In this document: piece after piece, positions 55,588 through 64,000 of the stretch
Layout: every line of letters starts with the position of its first letter
Position numbering within the stretch: position 1 is the first letter of the stretch
Source: Sediminibacterium salmoneum NBRC 103935
Lineage (GTDB): Bacteria; Bacteroidota; Bacteroidia; Chitinophagales; Chitinophagaceae
Assembly (NCBI RefSeq): GCF_000511175.1
Contig: NZ_KI866530.1
Coordinates: forward strand, 1,743,311-1,807,310
DNA: 64,000 nt
Reading direction: 5' to 3'
Notes under the pieces: model-generated
Database searches by the model: none
What the model was told of the DNA's origin: nothing
What the model saw: only the letters and a program-made list of their open reading frames with translations
Position numbers and translations under genes: made by a program

Positions 55588-57201
55588 TTAGTATCCGAAG
55601 TTTTGCTTCAGGTTAGGGTTAGAAGACAATGAAATGGCAGGAATTGGATAAACCACTTTGTAACCATCAGATGCATTTGGTCTTTCTTCAACAGGAGCGT
55701 TGAATACACCGAAACGAATCATATCTGTTCTTCTGTGACCTTCCAAATACAATTCACGACCTCTTTCTGCCAATAAACCAGATAGGTTGATTGAACCAAG
55801 AGCAGTAGCTCTACGCTTAGAACGTAGGTCGTTAACAATTGACAAAGCAGTTTCACCGTTTGCACCAGTTGTACCACCTCTTAATAAAGCTTCAGCTTTC
55901 ATTAAGCGAACATCAGAGAAACGGAAGAAAGGAAACTCGTTTGCACTTCCCCAACCACCGCCGTTGATTTCGCTTGGGTTAAGAGGAAATTTATTTACAC
56001 GAATACCACTTGCTTCACCATTAAAGAAGATAGATGCGTTACGAGTAAACACCAATGGGTTTCCGCTTCTGTCGAAAAGGTTACCGATTGGATCACCAAT
56101 AGATCCTGGTTCCTTAGGATTGTTTGGATTAACCGGACCACGAGCTTGTCCAACCAATAGACCAGCAGTTGGACCTACTAAATTGGTGTATCCCGGCAAG
56201 GTATCGCTCTTACGAACGTCGTTTCCTTCGAAGCTATCGTAGAATTGAGACAATGTAACGAAACCATTCCAGCTTGATGGACGCTGGTTATAGTGCCAGC
56301 TTTGGCAAGTTTGCCATACCAGGTTTGCACCATTACCAGCTCTGGCATCACTACCAGGTTTACGAACGAAAATGTTCTCAGAAGATACAGATCCGTTATC
56401 CCACTTGAAGTTATCCCAGTAGTAGGTATCAATAGAAAGATTGGTATTAGCTGCAACCAGATTACAGTACTCAATCACTTTATTCATATCAGCAGCAGCA
56501 AATGTATAAGGACCTGCAGGATTGGTAGGATCTTGCTTGTAAACAGCCTTATTTAAATAAGCTTTAGCCAATAAAGTCCATGCAGCTTCTTTTGTTGCCT
56601 GTCCACGGTTTGCACCAGTGTAAGCAGGAAGAGCAGGAACTGCAGCTTCTAATTCTGCAATGATGGCATCAATTGCCTGAGATCTGGTTAATACATCTGG
56701 AATTGCACTTGCAGGAGCAGTTGCAGCACGAGATTGTACCTGACCATAGATATCGCAGGTTAAGAAACGGAAGTAAGCACGTAAGAACTGGCCTTCCGCT
56801 TTTTCTAATCCTGTTTTGGTTTCAGCAATTAATGTTGTTTGGAATAATGCACCATTCAAGCCATTCCAGGTATCGTTGATCTGGTTATGATCTGGACCCC
56901 AGGTGTGAAGGTGTAAACGACGCCATGTACCAAAGTCATCCCAGTCAGTACCACGTGTTGGCCCCATGATTTCGTCGGTGGAATGCTCTTGCAATCCAAA
57001 CCAGTTACCTTGACCACCGGTCAATTGATTTAACTGCTCGTAAACTGCAGCAATGGAAGGTGCTGAAGGAGCACCGCCTACCTGATTAGGAGCTATGGAG
57101 TTTGGCGCCTCCAACTTGGGATCAAGCTTGGAACAAGACGTGATCGCAAGTACACCTACTGCCGCGGCAGGTAAAATGTAGCTTTTAATTATATTTTTCA
57201 T
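55588..57201 (-). CDS. SusD/RagB family nutrient-binding lipoprotein
   Basis: A 537-residue lipoprotein (MKNIIKSYILPAAAVGVLAITSC) that caps a TonB-dependent SusC barrel and captures ligand at the cell surface. SusD features: helical TPR-like N-terminal half (QLTGGQGNWFGLQEHSTDEIMG, YFRFLTCDIYGQVQ) and the C-terminal RSKRRATALGS...RGRELYLEGHRRTDMIRFGVF. An ATG nine bases upstream (57210) is possible. It follows susC by 18-27 bases. Confidence 0.95.
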   Translation of the reverse strand: MKNIIKSYILPAAAVGVLAITSCSKLDPKLEAPNSIAPNQVGGAPSAPSIAAVYEQLNQLTGGQGNWFGLQEHSTDEIMGPTRGTDWDDFGTWRRLHLHTWGPDHNQINDTWNGLNGALFQTTLIAETKTGLEKAEGQFLRAYFRFLTCDIYGQVQSRAATAPASAIPDVLTRSQAIDAIIAELEAAVPALPAYTGANRGQATKEAAWTLLAKAYLNKAVYKQDPTNPAGPYTFAAADMNKVIEYCNLVAANTNLSIDTYYWDNFKWDNGSVSSENIFVRKPGSDARAGNGANLVWQTCQSWHYNQRPSSWNGFVTLSQFYDSFEGNDVRKSDTLPGYTNLVGPTAGLLVGQARGPVNPNNPKEPGSIGDPIGNLFDRSGNPLVFTRNASIFFNGEASGIRVNKFPLNPSEINGGGWGSANEFPFFRFSDVRLMKAEALLRGGTTGANGETALSIVNDLRSKRRATALGSINLSGLLAERGRELYLEGHRRTDMIRFGVFNAPVEERPNASDGYKVVYPIPAISLSSNPNLKQNFGY

Positions 57202-57228
57202 AATAGTCAATGTTTATGTTGTTCTTTA

Positions 57229-60200
57229 TTAAAATCCTACGTTAACACCTAATGTAATAACCATTGGTCTAGGATACTGAGTGTAGTCGAAACCACGTGA
57301 AGGGATACCGTTGATGCTCTTGTCTACGTTTACTTCAGGATCAATTCCAGAGTACTTCGTGAACAAGGCTAGGTTCTGACCAGAAGCAAAAGCAGTTAAA
57401 GTCTTAATTGCTTTTCCGCTCTTAATGTCGAACGCATAGCTAAGGTTCATGTTAGCCAAACGGATGAAGTCACCCTTCTCAAGGAATCTTGTAGATACAG
57501 AACCTGGGTTAAATGGATTCTCAGGACCGTTACCTATTGCATTGGTTACGTTACGTGCGTTACGCAAACTTCCTTTTAAGAACAATGCATTCGCAGTATT
57601 GTTGTAAACATAATGTCCGGATACAGCATTTAAGAATACACTTAAATTCCATCTTCCATAAGAGAAGTTATTGGTTAAACCAGCAAACATTTTAGGCAAT
57701 GCAGTTCCTACTAACTGGTTAGCAGCACCTGCAGCATAACGTGCGTTACCGTTACCATCAAATCCCTGGAATACAGGCATTGACCAGGTAAAGATAGGAG
57801 AGCCATTGGTTAAGGTTTGGGCAAATGCACCAGTTAAACCTTGTCCGCTAACCGCACCTGTATTGATTGGAGTAGGTAAGCCAGTGATATTGTTCTCAAC
57901 AGTAGTTACGTTGGCACTCACGTCCCAGTTGAACTTGTTGCCTTTTACTACTTTGTAGTTTACACTGATTTCCCAGCCCTTGTTGGTAACCTTACCAGGT
58001 AAGTTGATCCACCAGCTGCTGGTTGGAGCAAATCCACCTGGAGTTGGAGCGAAGAACAACATATTGGTACGCTCATTCTTGTAATAATCTACCGTTGCAG
58101 ATAAACGACCATCCTTAGTTGTGAAGTCAATACCGAAACCGGTAGTTGCTACTTCTTCCCACTTCAGGTCAGGGTTACCCTGCTGAATGAAACGAGTGGT
58201 TGGACCGTTACCTACATCAAAAGTTTGCTGAAGGTTTAAGGCTGCATAAGAACCCAGGTTGTCCTGGCTACCTAATTTACCGTAGTTAGCTCTTACGTTG
58301 AAATCGCTGAATAATTTACCCAGAGAATTCTTAGCCCAGCTTTCTTCCAATACTCTCCATTTAAATGCAAATGCAGGGAAAGTACCGTAACGATTGTTAG
58401 AACCGAACTTAGAAGATCCGTCAGATCTTACAGTAGCAGTTAAGAAATACTTGTCGTTGTAAGTATAGTTAACACGACCAAATACAGACTGTAATTCGTT
58501 TTTGTCGAATCCAGGTAGGAAATTGGCGTAGTTCCTGAAATTGCTATAGCTCTTAACAAATACATCGCCCGGAGCAACTACTGGTGTATTTAAACCCCAG
58601 CCGAAGCTAGCGTTGTAACTGTTTTGGAAACTCTGATAAGAATAACCCGCAACAGCGTTGATTGCGTGTACGTTGTTAAAGGTTTTATCAAAAGTGAAAT
58701 AGTGTTCAATCAAGGTAGACTTGGTTTCCAGATTTTGTCTGGTAACACGTCCGTTTCCTTGAATTGGATTCTGATAATCTCTACCAAATACGTTGATAGT
58801 ACCGCCATAAGCGTTTGTACCCAAACGAGGATCTGCAAATGCTGTACGCTCAGACTTTGCATTATCCAAACCTAAAACCGCACGGTAAGATAAACTTGGT
58901 GTAATTTGGTAAGTAGCAGATAAGTTAGTTAAGAATCTGTTTACGAAGTCGCGGTCATCAAAGTAAGCCAGCATTTGAACCGGGTTACGCTGATCACCAG
59001 GCTGGTAGAATGAACCATCTCTGTTATAAACAGGATTGGTTGGATTCAACTGTAAAGCAGCTCCTAACAAAGAACCCTGATAACCCGCATTGTTAGACAA
59101 TGGAGCATATTGGTTCTTAGTATTAGAATAAGTAATATTCGCTTCTAATTTCAACTTGTCGTTGAATAATTTCTGACCCAGATTAGCACGGGTAGTGATA
59201 CGCTTAAGACCACTGTTTCTTACAATACCTTGCTGGTCATCGTAAGATGCACTTAGTCTGGCAGTAGTTCCCTTGTTGCTGTAAGCCCAGCTAAGGTTAT
59301 AGTTTTGAGAAATAGCCTGGCGGAAAATCTGATCCTGCCAATCGGTGTTGGCACCATTGTCAATTCCTCTAACAGCTGCTGCAGCAGCAACCGGATCTGC
59401 ACCACCATCAATATTAGCTCTCTTAGCCGCTAATAGGAAATCCTGTGCATTCATTAAGTCATAACGACGTGCAGTTTTAGCCAAACTGGTGGTTGCTCCA
59501 AAATTGAAGACACCAGCTTTACCACCTCTACCTTGTTTGGTTGTGATTAAGATTACACCATTCGCACCTCTGGATCCGTAGATTGCAGCGGCAGATGCAT
59601 CTTTTAAAACAGTGATACTTTCAATATCGTTAGGGTTTAAGAAGATCAATGGGTTTTTAGGAGTAGTACTTCCTTCAACACCACTTGCAGAACCCAAAGT
59701 ACCACCCTGAATCAATGGAACTCCATCGATTACATATAATGGTTCCTGAGAGCCGCTGATAGATCCGGTACCTCTGATATTGATTGTTGCAGCAGCACCT
59801 GGCTCACCTGTTGATGGAGTTACCAACACACCGGGAGTACGACCCTGTAACAATTGATCAGGAGAAGCAATTTGACCTTTGTTAAAGTCCTTCTCCGTTA
59901 CACGCGCAACAGAACCTGTTACGTCTTTTGATTTTCTGCTACCATAACCAATTACAACAACATCTGTTAACGCATCAGCGGTAGATGTTAATTGCGCGTT
60001 GGCTGTGTTAGAAGAAGAAATGTTCACTTCTACATTACCGTAACCAGCGAAAGAAATCACTAAAGTTTTGGTTGAAGAAGGAACGGTTAATTTGTAGGAA
60101 CCGTCTGCACCCGACTGGGTACCGGTTGAAGTTCCTTTAGCTACTACAGATGCACCAGCGAGCGGTGATCCGTCCTTTGAGTCAGTTACCTTACCGGTAA

Positions 60201-60288
60201 CTGTTTTTGTTTGCGCATACGAGAAGATGGCAAACAGACAAGCGAAGGCACCCATTAATATGGGCCTAGCAAGCAGTCTTAGATTCAT
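57229..60288 (-). CDS. SusC/RagA family TonB-linked outer-membrane protein
   Basis: A 1019-residue TonB-dependent transporter. Signal peptide (residues 1-25), then a carboxypeptidase-like regulatory repeat (TVTGKVTDSKDGSPLAGASVVAKGT), plug domain with DVVVIGYGSRKSKDVTGSV, the SusC signature box PLYVIDGVPL, the AAAIYGSRGANGVILITTK segment, and a C-terminal barrel ending YPRPMVITLGVNVGF. It works with SusD to import an oligomeric nutrient. No sigma/anti-sigma or hybrid sensor is adjacent. Confidence 0.96.
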   Translation of the reverse strand: MNLRLLARPILMGAFACLFAIFSYAQTKTVTGKVTDSKDGSPLAGASVVAKGTSTGTQSGADGSYKLTVPSSTKTLVISFAGYGNVEVNISSSNTANAQLTSTADALTDVVVIGYGSRKSKDVTGSVARVTEKDFNKGQIASPDQLLQGRTPGVLVTPSTGEPGAAATINIRGTGSISGSQEPLYVIDGVPLIQGGTLGSASGVEGSTTPKNPLIFLNPNDIESITVLKDASAAAIYGSRGANGVILITTKQGRGGKAGVFNFGATTSLAKTARRYDLMNAQDFLLAAKRANIDGGADPVAAAAAVRGIDNGANTDWQDQIFRQAISQNYNLSWAYSNKGTTARLSASYDDQQGIVRNSGLKRITTRANLGQKLFNDKLKLEANITYSNTKNQYAPLSNNAGYQGSLLGAALQLNPTNPVYNRDGSFYQPGDQRNPVQMLAYFDDRDFVNRFLTNLSATYQITPSLSYRAVLGLDNAKSERTAFADPRLGTNAYGGTINVFGRDYQNPIQGNGRVTRQNLETKSTLIEHYFTFDKTFNNVHAINAVAGYSYQSFQNSYNASFGWGLNTPVVAPGDVFVKSYSNFRNYANFLPGFDKNELQSVFGRVNYTYNDKYFLTATVRSDGSSKFGSNNRYGTFPAFAFKWRVLEESWAKNSLGKLFSDFNVRANYGKLGSQDNLGSYAALNLQQTFDVGNGPTTRFIQQGNPDLKWEEVATTGFGIDFTTKDGRLSATVDYYKNERTNMLFFAPTPGGFAPTSSWWINLPGKVTNKGWEISVNYKVVKGNKFNWDVSANVTTVENNITGLPTPINTGAVSGQGLTGAFAQTLTNGSPIFTWSMPVFQGFDGNGNARYAAGAANQLVGTALPKMFAGLTNNFSYGRWNLSVFLNAVSGHYVYNNTANALFLKGSLRNARNVTNAIGNGPENPFNPGSVSTRFLEKGDFIRLANMNLSYAFDIKSGKAIKTLTAFASGQNLALFTKYSGIDPEVNVDKSINGIPSRGFDYTQYPRPMVITLGVNVGF

Positions 60289-60591
60289 AAATGGCAGTTT
60301 ACTGGTTATTAAGCGTGTACAAAATACACATTTTTTGGTGTAAACAAAATTTTTGTTAATTCTTGTTATAAAAAATAGAAAAATTTATTCGACACCTATA
60401 TATGAATGAATTGTACCTTTTTTTAGACCACTCTGATTTTTAAAAAGTTGCATGAATAAACAAACTTTTTAATGGAAAAAGTGGTGATTATTAACGCAAA
60501 TATGCCAGTATTAGTACTTTCAATCGCATTAAAAAAGAATAAAATGTAACAAATTGGCATAAACAGCAAAATGCTGCATTAATTACGAAAA
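60289..60591 (-). promoter_or_regulatory. AT-rich leader and candidate susC promoter
   Basis: A gene-free stretch of about 300 bases. On the minus strand a -33-like TTTTG (60345-60349) is followed, 18 bases on, by TATTTTG (60320-60326), a -7-like box one base short of TAnnTTTG, about 31 bases before the susC ATG. The box overlaps a GTGTA/TACAC inverted repeat (60315-60319, 60325-60329) that could be an operator. I see no riboswitch or small gene in it. Confidence 0.4.
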
Positions 60592-60626
60592 AAACCCGCA
60601 AATAACGGTTGATTATTTGCGGGTTT
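60592..60626 (-). terminator. Terminator of the BNR-repeat gene
   Basis: A perfect 14-bp stem, AAACCCGCAAATAA / TTATTTGCGGGTTT, with a 7-base loop. On the minus strand it follows the BNR stop by 13 bases and runs into a U-tract. Confidence 0.88.
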
Positions 60627-60639
60627 AGGGGGTCAAATG

Positions 60640-63600
60640 TTAAAATATGGATTTCAGTCGCTGTTGGAATTGTCTGAATTCTGACTCCAACAGGTTAATC
60701 CCTTTCTCTTGACTGGGCGATAAAGGCTCCAGCGCAAGGGCCAAATCCATATAAAAATCTGTTAGCTTTCTCCTGAATTTTACTTCATCAAAGAAAACCG
60801 ACTTACGGTTTAGTTCTAGCAATTCCTTTTTGAAAGATGCTAAAGCGGCAATTTTATCTTTTACCTTCTGCGACCTGGCCACTTCTACCTGCAGGGTGTC
60901 TTTTGCCAACACATTCAAATTAGAATCGATGCTTGCAACCATTTCGGCCTGCTGTTCTAATAAGGTGAAGATTCGCATATTTTGCTGATACAATTTCTGA
61001 AGGGCTTCGGCGGTTAATCCGGCTGTTGGATTGGGCAGTACTTTTAATAACTGCTCACTGCTGTCTTTCCCTGCTTTCACTTTTACCCTATAATTACCGG
61101 AGGGAACCTTTGGTCCGTATACCCCGGCATACTGAACCGTTGATCCAGCAGTGAATCCTCCTTTGGCTACTTTGGGGGGATTAGCGGTTAAAGTCCATAA
61201 AACTTTATTGAGTCCCTTTAATCCTGTTCCATTTAAATCCCTGATCTTTTTATTTTCACTATTGTAAATTTCAATTTTTACCACATCATTGCTACGCTCT
61301 TTCAAGTAGTAATAAAAAGTGGGGGCCAATGATTTTCCGGCTCCTGTATAACCTGTTAAATTGGAAGCGGCTTGCGGAAATTGTGCACCATATTCATATT
61401 TGAAAGGCTGAATCGGGTAAAATAAAAATGATTTACTCAGATCAGATTTAACCATTTCTCTCAATGGCTGAATATTGTCAACAATATAAACCCCTCTTCC
61501 GTGAGTTGCAATTACCAAATCACTTGTGGCTGGATGAATTTTTATATCTCTCACCGGACTATACCATGGCAGATTCTGGTATTTACTTCGCATCCAGGAT
61601 TTACCTGCATTCAATGAAATAAAAAAACCGGATTCAGTACCTAAGAAAAGTAAATCAGGTGTTTTAAAATCTTCTCTGATGATATGAGCATAACCACTGA
61701 ATTCTTCCGATTCAAATCTGCTGAAAGTATTGCCTCCATCATTGCTGACAACTACATAAGTGTTGTTATCTCCATACATATGATGATCAAGGGTTACAAA
61801 AATTCTTTTTGGGTTATGCATTGACAATTCAATACTACTGATCCAGGCCTGAGCAGGTACTCCTGCTTTTGCAATTCCTGCATTTTTATTTTCCCAGGTT
61901 TTACCTCCATTGTTGGTCACCATTAAATTACCATCATCGGTACCTACCCAGATAGTATTTTCATTGGCAGGATGTTGCACAATAGTATAAATGGTTCCAT
62001 GATTTTCCGCACTGGTATTATCCCCGGTAATGCTTTCACTGTTTTCTGACTTATTGTGAATTGCTTTATTATTAGTGGTTAAATCCGGAGAAATTCTTTC
62101 CCAGTTAACCCCATTATCTCTGGATCGGAAAAGATATTGTGCACCTACATATAAGTTACTTAGTGGTTTCCCTGCTGCATTTTTTAAACCTGACTTACCC
62201 GTTACTATCGGAGTATTCCAATTCCATCGATGATCTTCTTCTCCTGATTGCTTTTTGGGTTTCATGTTACTTGACAATCCGGTTCTGAGATTGATACGAT
62301 ACATTTCTCCACCCTGAGATTCTGCATATATAATCTTCTCATCAATAAGATCAGGCTGAACCCAGAATCCATCACCCCCTCCCAATGCTTTCCAGTCTGT
62401 TGCAGCAACCCCTCCCGGTGCGGTATTAGGAGCCATCCAGTTATTGTTGTCCTGCAATCCCCCATAAATATTATAAGGTGTCTGGTTATCTACACTTACA
62501 TGATAAAACTGAGGCACCGGTAAATTATTTAAAAACTGCCAGGTTATCCCCTTATTATAACTCAGATAAACACCTCCATCTGTTCCTAAAAACAACATAT
62601 CGGTATTGTTTGGATTGATCCACAGCGCATGATGATCTGCGTGCGGCGTTACTCCACCAATAACCGTATTACTGAAAGTAGTTCCTCCGTCATTTGAATA
62701 GGAAAAATCATAACTGGGTCTGTATACGCGCTTAGGGTCTTTCGGATCTATTACCAGCGTACTGAAATAAAATGGACGCGCCATTAAACCAGTAGCGGTT
62801 GTTAAAAGCGACCAGGACTCTCCGTCATCACTGGATTGATACAATCCGGATTGTTTGGCTTCTACCAATGCCAGTAAATGAGAAGGTTTGGATGGATTTA
62901 CTGTTACGATGATTCTTCCCAGGTTGCCATCCGGTAAACCTTTGGTTAATTTTTTCCAGGTTTTTCCTCCATCAACAGATTTATAAAAACCGGATCCTGC
63001 ACCACCGGAAACAAAAGAAAAGGGCTTTCTTCTGAACTCCCAGGTGGTAGCAAAAATAATATTTGGATTCGTTGGGCTAATGGCAATATCAGCGCAACCG
63101 GTATTTTCATCTATGAATAAAATCTTATCCCATGTTTTGCCTCCGTCTGCAGATTTAAACAAACCTCTGTGCAAAGAGGATTTATATAAAGGACCCGGTG
63201 CAGCTACATAAATTACTTTCTTATCAGAAGGATCAATCTGTATTTTGGCAATATGTTCCGTACTGTCCAAACCCAGTTTTTGCCAATTGTTTCCACCATC
63301 TGTTGTTTTGTAAATGCCCGTACCAAAGGATACGGAATTACGCATATTGCTTTCCCCTGTTCCGGCATACACCACACGTGTATTACCTGGTTCGATGGCT
63401 AGTGCACCAATTGATTGTGTGTATTTATCAAATACGGGATTGAATGACTGGCCGCCATTCTGCGACTTCCAGATTCCACCTCCGGCAGTACCCACATATA
63501 AGTTCAGCTGTCCATCTGCATAACCGCCTTCAATAGCCGTTATTCTTCCACTCATGGTTGATGGCCCCAATGCTCTTGCGCCCAGTACCTGAAACTGTGC

Positions 63601-63678
63601 TGTATTTAGCGAGGGTATGTTCTGTGCATGCAATAAGGATACAGTTCCTGTAATCAGGAACAAAAAAAGTTTGCGCAT
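60640..63678 (-). CDS. BNR/Asp-box (VPS10/sortilin-like) repeat secreted protein
   Basis: A 1012-residue exported protein (signal MRKLFLFLITGTVSLLHAQ) dominated by beta-propeller Asp-box motifs S/TxDGGxTW: KTTDGGNNWQKL, FKSADGGKTWDKI, YKSVDGGKTWKKL, VTNNGGKTWENK. Residues 100-750 form one or two propellers. The C-terminal part (about 760-1012) has no motif I know. Many such proteins are annotated as glycosidase-like, but no catalytic residues can be assigned here. It starts 6 bases after the LolA-like gene. Confidence 0.85.
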   Translation of the reverse strand: MRKLFLFLITGTVSLLHAQNIPSLNTAQFQVLGARALGPSTMSGRITAIEGGYADGQLNLYVGTAGGGIWKSQNGGQSFNPVFDKYTQSIGALAIEPGNTRVVYAGTGESNMRNSVSFGTGIYKTTDGGNNWQKLGLDSTEHIAKIQIDPSDKKVIYVAAPGPLYKSSLHRGLFKSADGGKTWDKILFIDENTGCADIAISPTNPNIIFATTWEFRRKPFSFVSGGAGSGFYKSVDGGKTWKKLTKGLPDGNLGRIIVTVNPSKPSHLLALVEAKQSGLYQSSDDGESWSLLTTATGLMARPFYFSTLVIDPKDPKRVYRPSYDFSYSNDGGTTFSNTVIGGVTPHADHHALWINPNNTDMLFLGTDGGVYLSYNKGITWQFLNNLPVPQFYHVSVDNQTPYNIYGGLQDNNNWMAPNTAPGGVAATDWKALGGGDGFWVQPDLIDEKIIYAESQGGEMYRINLRTGLSSNMKPKKQSGEEDHRWNWNTPIVTGKSGLKNAAGKPLSNLYVGAQYLFRSRDNGVNWERISPDLTTNNKAIHNKSENSESITGDNTSAENHGTIYTIVQHPANENTIWVGTDDGNLMVTNNGGKTWENKNAGIAKAGVPAQAWISSIELSMHNPKRIFVTLDHHMYGDNNTYVVVSNDGGNTFSRFESEEFSGYAHIIREDFKTPDLLFLGTESGFFISLNAGKSWMRSKYQNLPWYSPVRDIKIHPATSDLVIATHGRGVYIVDNIQPLREMVKSDLSKSFLFYPIQPFKYEYGAQFPQAASNLTGYTGAGKSLAPTFYYYLKERSNDVVKIEIYNSENKKIRDLNGTGLKGLNKVLWTLTANPPKVAKGGFTAGSTVQYAGVYGPKVPSGNYRVKVKAGKDSSEQLLKVLPNPTAGLTAEALQKLYQQNMRIFTLLEQQAEMVASIDSNLNVLAKDTLQVEVARSQKVKDKIAALASFKKELLELNRKSVFFDEVKFRRKLTDFYMDLALALEPLSPSQEKGINLLESEFRQFQQRLKSIF

Positions 63679-63684
63679 AAAAGA

Positions 63685-63969
63685 TTATTTGCCTGAGAAA
63701 ATAGCTTCGTCAATAGTAGGGTTTATGGTAACTTTTTTAGTTACCATCATCATCATTCCCATGTCTGACTTGAAAGCCATTTTAATACCATTTTCCAAAG
63801 TCTGGTAATCCAGGTATTTTACGGATTGTTTAATTTCCTGTCCCTGCTGCTTTACAGTAGTTTCTTCTTTGTAAATTAAAAAGGTATTCAAATCGAAATA
63901 GTAGGTTTTTTCATTGCCGTTTTTAGTGGTCAATTTTACTTTATGGTAAGAAGCACCTTCGTCTTCTAG
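63685..63969 (-). CDS. C-terminal end of an outer-membrane lipoprotein LolA-like protein, partial
   Basis: The last ~94 residues of a protein whose 5' part is cut off. Visible: LEDEGASYHKVKLTTKNGNEKTYYFDLNTFLIYKEET... and DYQTLENGIKMAFKSDMGM, which resembles the LolA/LolB-like or DUF4292-type lipid-binding pattern; family assignment is tentative. Codons beyond 63969 are not genomic (adaptor-like), so the GTG at 63987 is not a start. It is cotranscribed with the BNR gene. Confidence 0.7.
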   Translation of the reverse strand, partial: LEDEGASYHKVKLTTKNGNEKTYYFDLNTFLIYKEETTVKQQGQEIKQSVKYLDYQTLENGIKMAFKSDMGMMMMVTKKVTINPTIDEAIFSGK

Positions 63970-64000
63970 TCGTGGGAGGCAAGGCACACAGGGGGATAGG
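63970..64000. other. Library adaptor remnant at the window end
   Basis: The reverse complement begins CCTATCCCCCTGTGTGCCTT and continues GCC, which from memory matches the 454 FLX adaptor B start (CCTATCCCC TGTGTGCCTTGCC) with one extra C. The bases then stop matching genomic coding sequence. This is not native DNA; it marks a contig end. Confidence 0.8.

Noticed and set aside
60315..60329. Riboswitch or small RNA in the susC leader
   Set aside because: Only a 5-bp GTGTA/TACAC inverted repeat and A/T runs are visible; no conserved riboswitch core.

Overview
The window reads as chromosomal DNA of a Bacteroidota bacterium, most likely Chitinophagaceae and perhaps Sediminibacterium-like. The signs are low GC, TAnnTTTG (-7) promoter boxes in place of sigma70 -10 boxes, a SusC/SusD pair, a MurF-alanine racemase fusion, gliding genes gldF/gldG, PF07642-type barrels, VCBS/ASPIC-UnbV lipoproteins and AAA/DUF4143 ATPases. 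Genus-level placement is inference.

Layout. 1-8 kb: potassium uptake operon (5'-cut kdpA, kdpB, kdpC, an outer-membrane porin, short kdpD, and a separate histidine kinase broken by one missing A). 8.0-10.3 kb: a 2.25-kb segment downstream of tRNA-Ser(GGA), bounded by an exact 18-bp copy of the tRNA 3' end, holding a 3'-truncated DUF6055-type gene, a DUF4143 ATPase and a palindrome-rich spacer. 10.4-17 kb: housekeeping genes (TatD nuclease, polysaccharide deacetylase, gltX, B12-binding domain protein, enoyl-CoA hydratase, lipoprotein, fumC). 17-19.1 kb: an AraC regulator and SDR oxidoreductase flanked by two inverted copies of a ~120-bp palindromic element. 19.1-26.5 kb: amidohydrolase, second DUF4143 ATPase behind a 3 x 37-bp repeat, lspA, a frameshifted SprB-like surface protein, a small outer-membrane barrel and a TPR protein. 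26.5-32.5 kb: gldF-gldG-terC-murF/alr. 32.6-38 kb: isc Fe-S genes, methylmalonyl-CoA epimerase, acpP-fabF-rnc. 38.6-43.1 kb: sucrose module (SLC45-like transporter, fructokinase-like kinase, amylosucrase-like GH13). 43.1-60.3 kb: two vanadium-haloperoxidase/PAP2-like lipoproteins, an outer-membrane barrel, two giant VCBS/ASPIC-UnbV lipoproteins and SusD/SusC. 60.6-64 kb: a BNR/Asp-box repeat protein and the end of a LolA-like gene.

How genes work together. Kdp pumps K+ and is sensed by the split KdpD/kinase. The sugar module would import sucrose, split off fructose and phosphorylate it. The Isc trio builds Fe-S clusters. The SusCD-VCBS-haloperoxidase block looks like one outer-membrane uptake and surface-chemistry locus whose substrate cannot be read from sequence.

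Caveats. The last ~31 bases look like a 454-type library adaptor, so the window probably stops at a contig end. Three genes are broken by one missing base, two of them in A7/T7 homopolymers. Sequencing error is therefore the first explanation, although the gldF/gldG break sits on a canonical U_UUU_UUC slippery heptamer. The least explained signals are the dyad repeats in front of both DUF4143 ATPases, the tRNA-Ser repeat segment, and the palindromic elements around araC-SDR.
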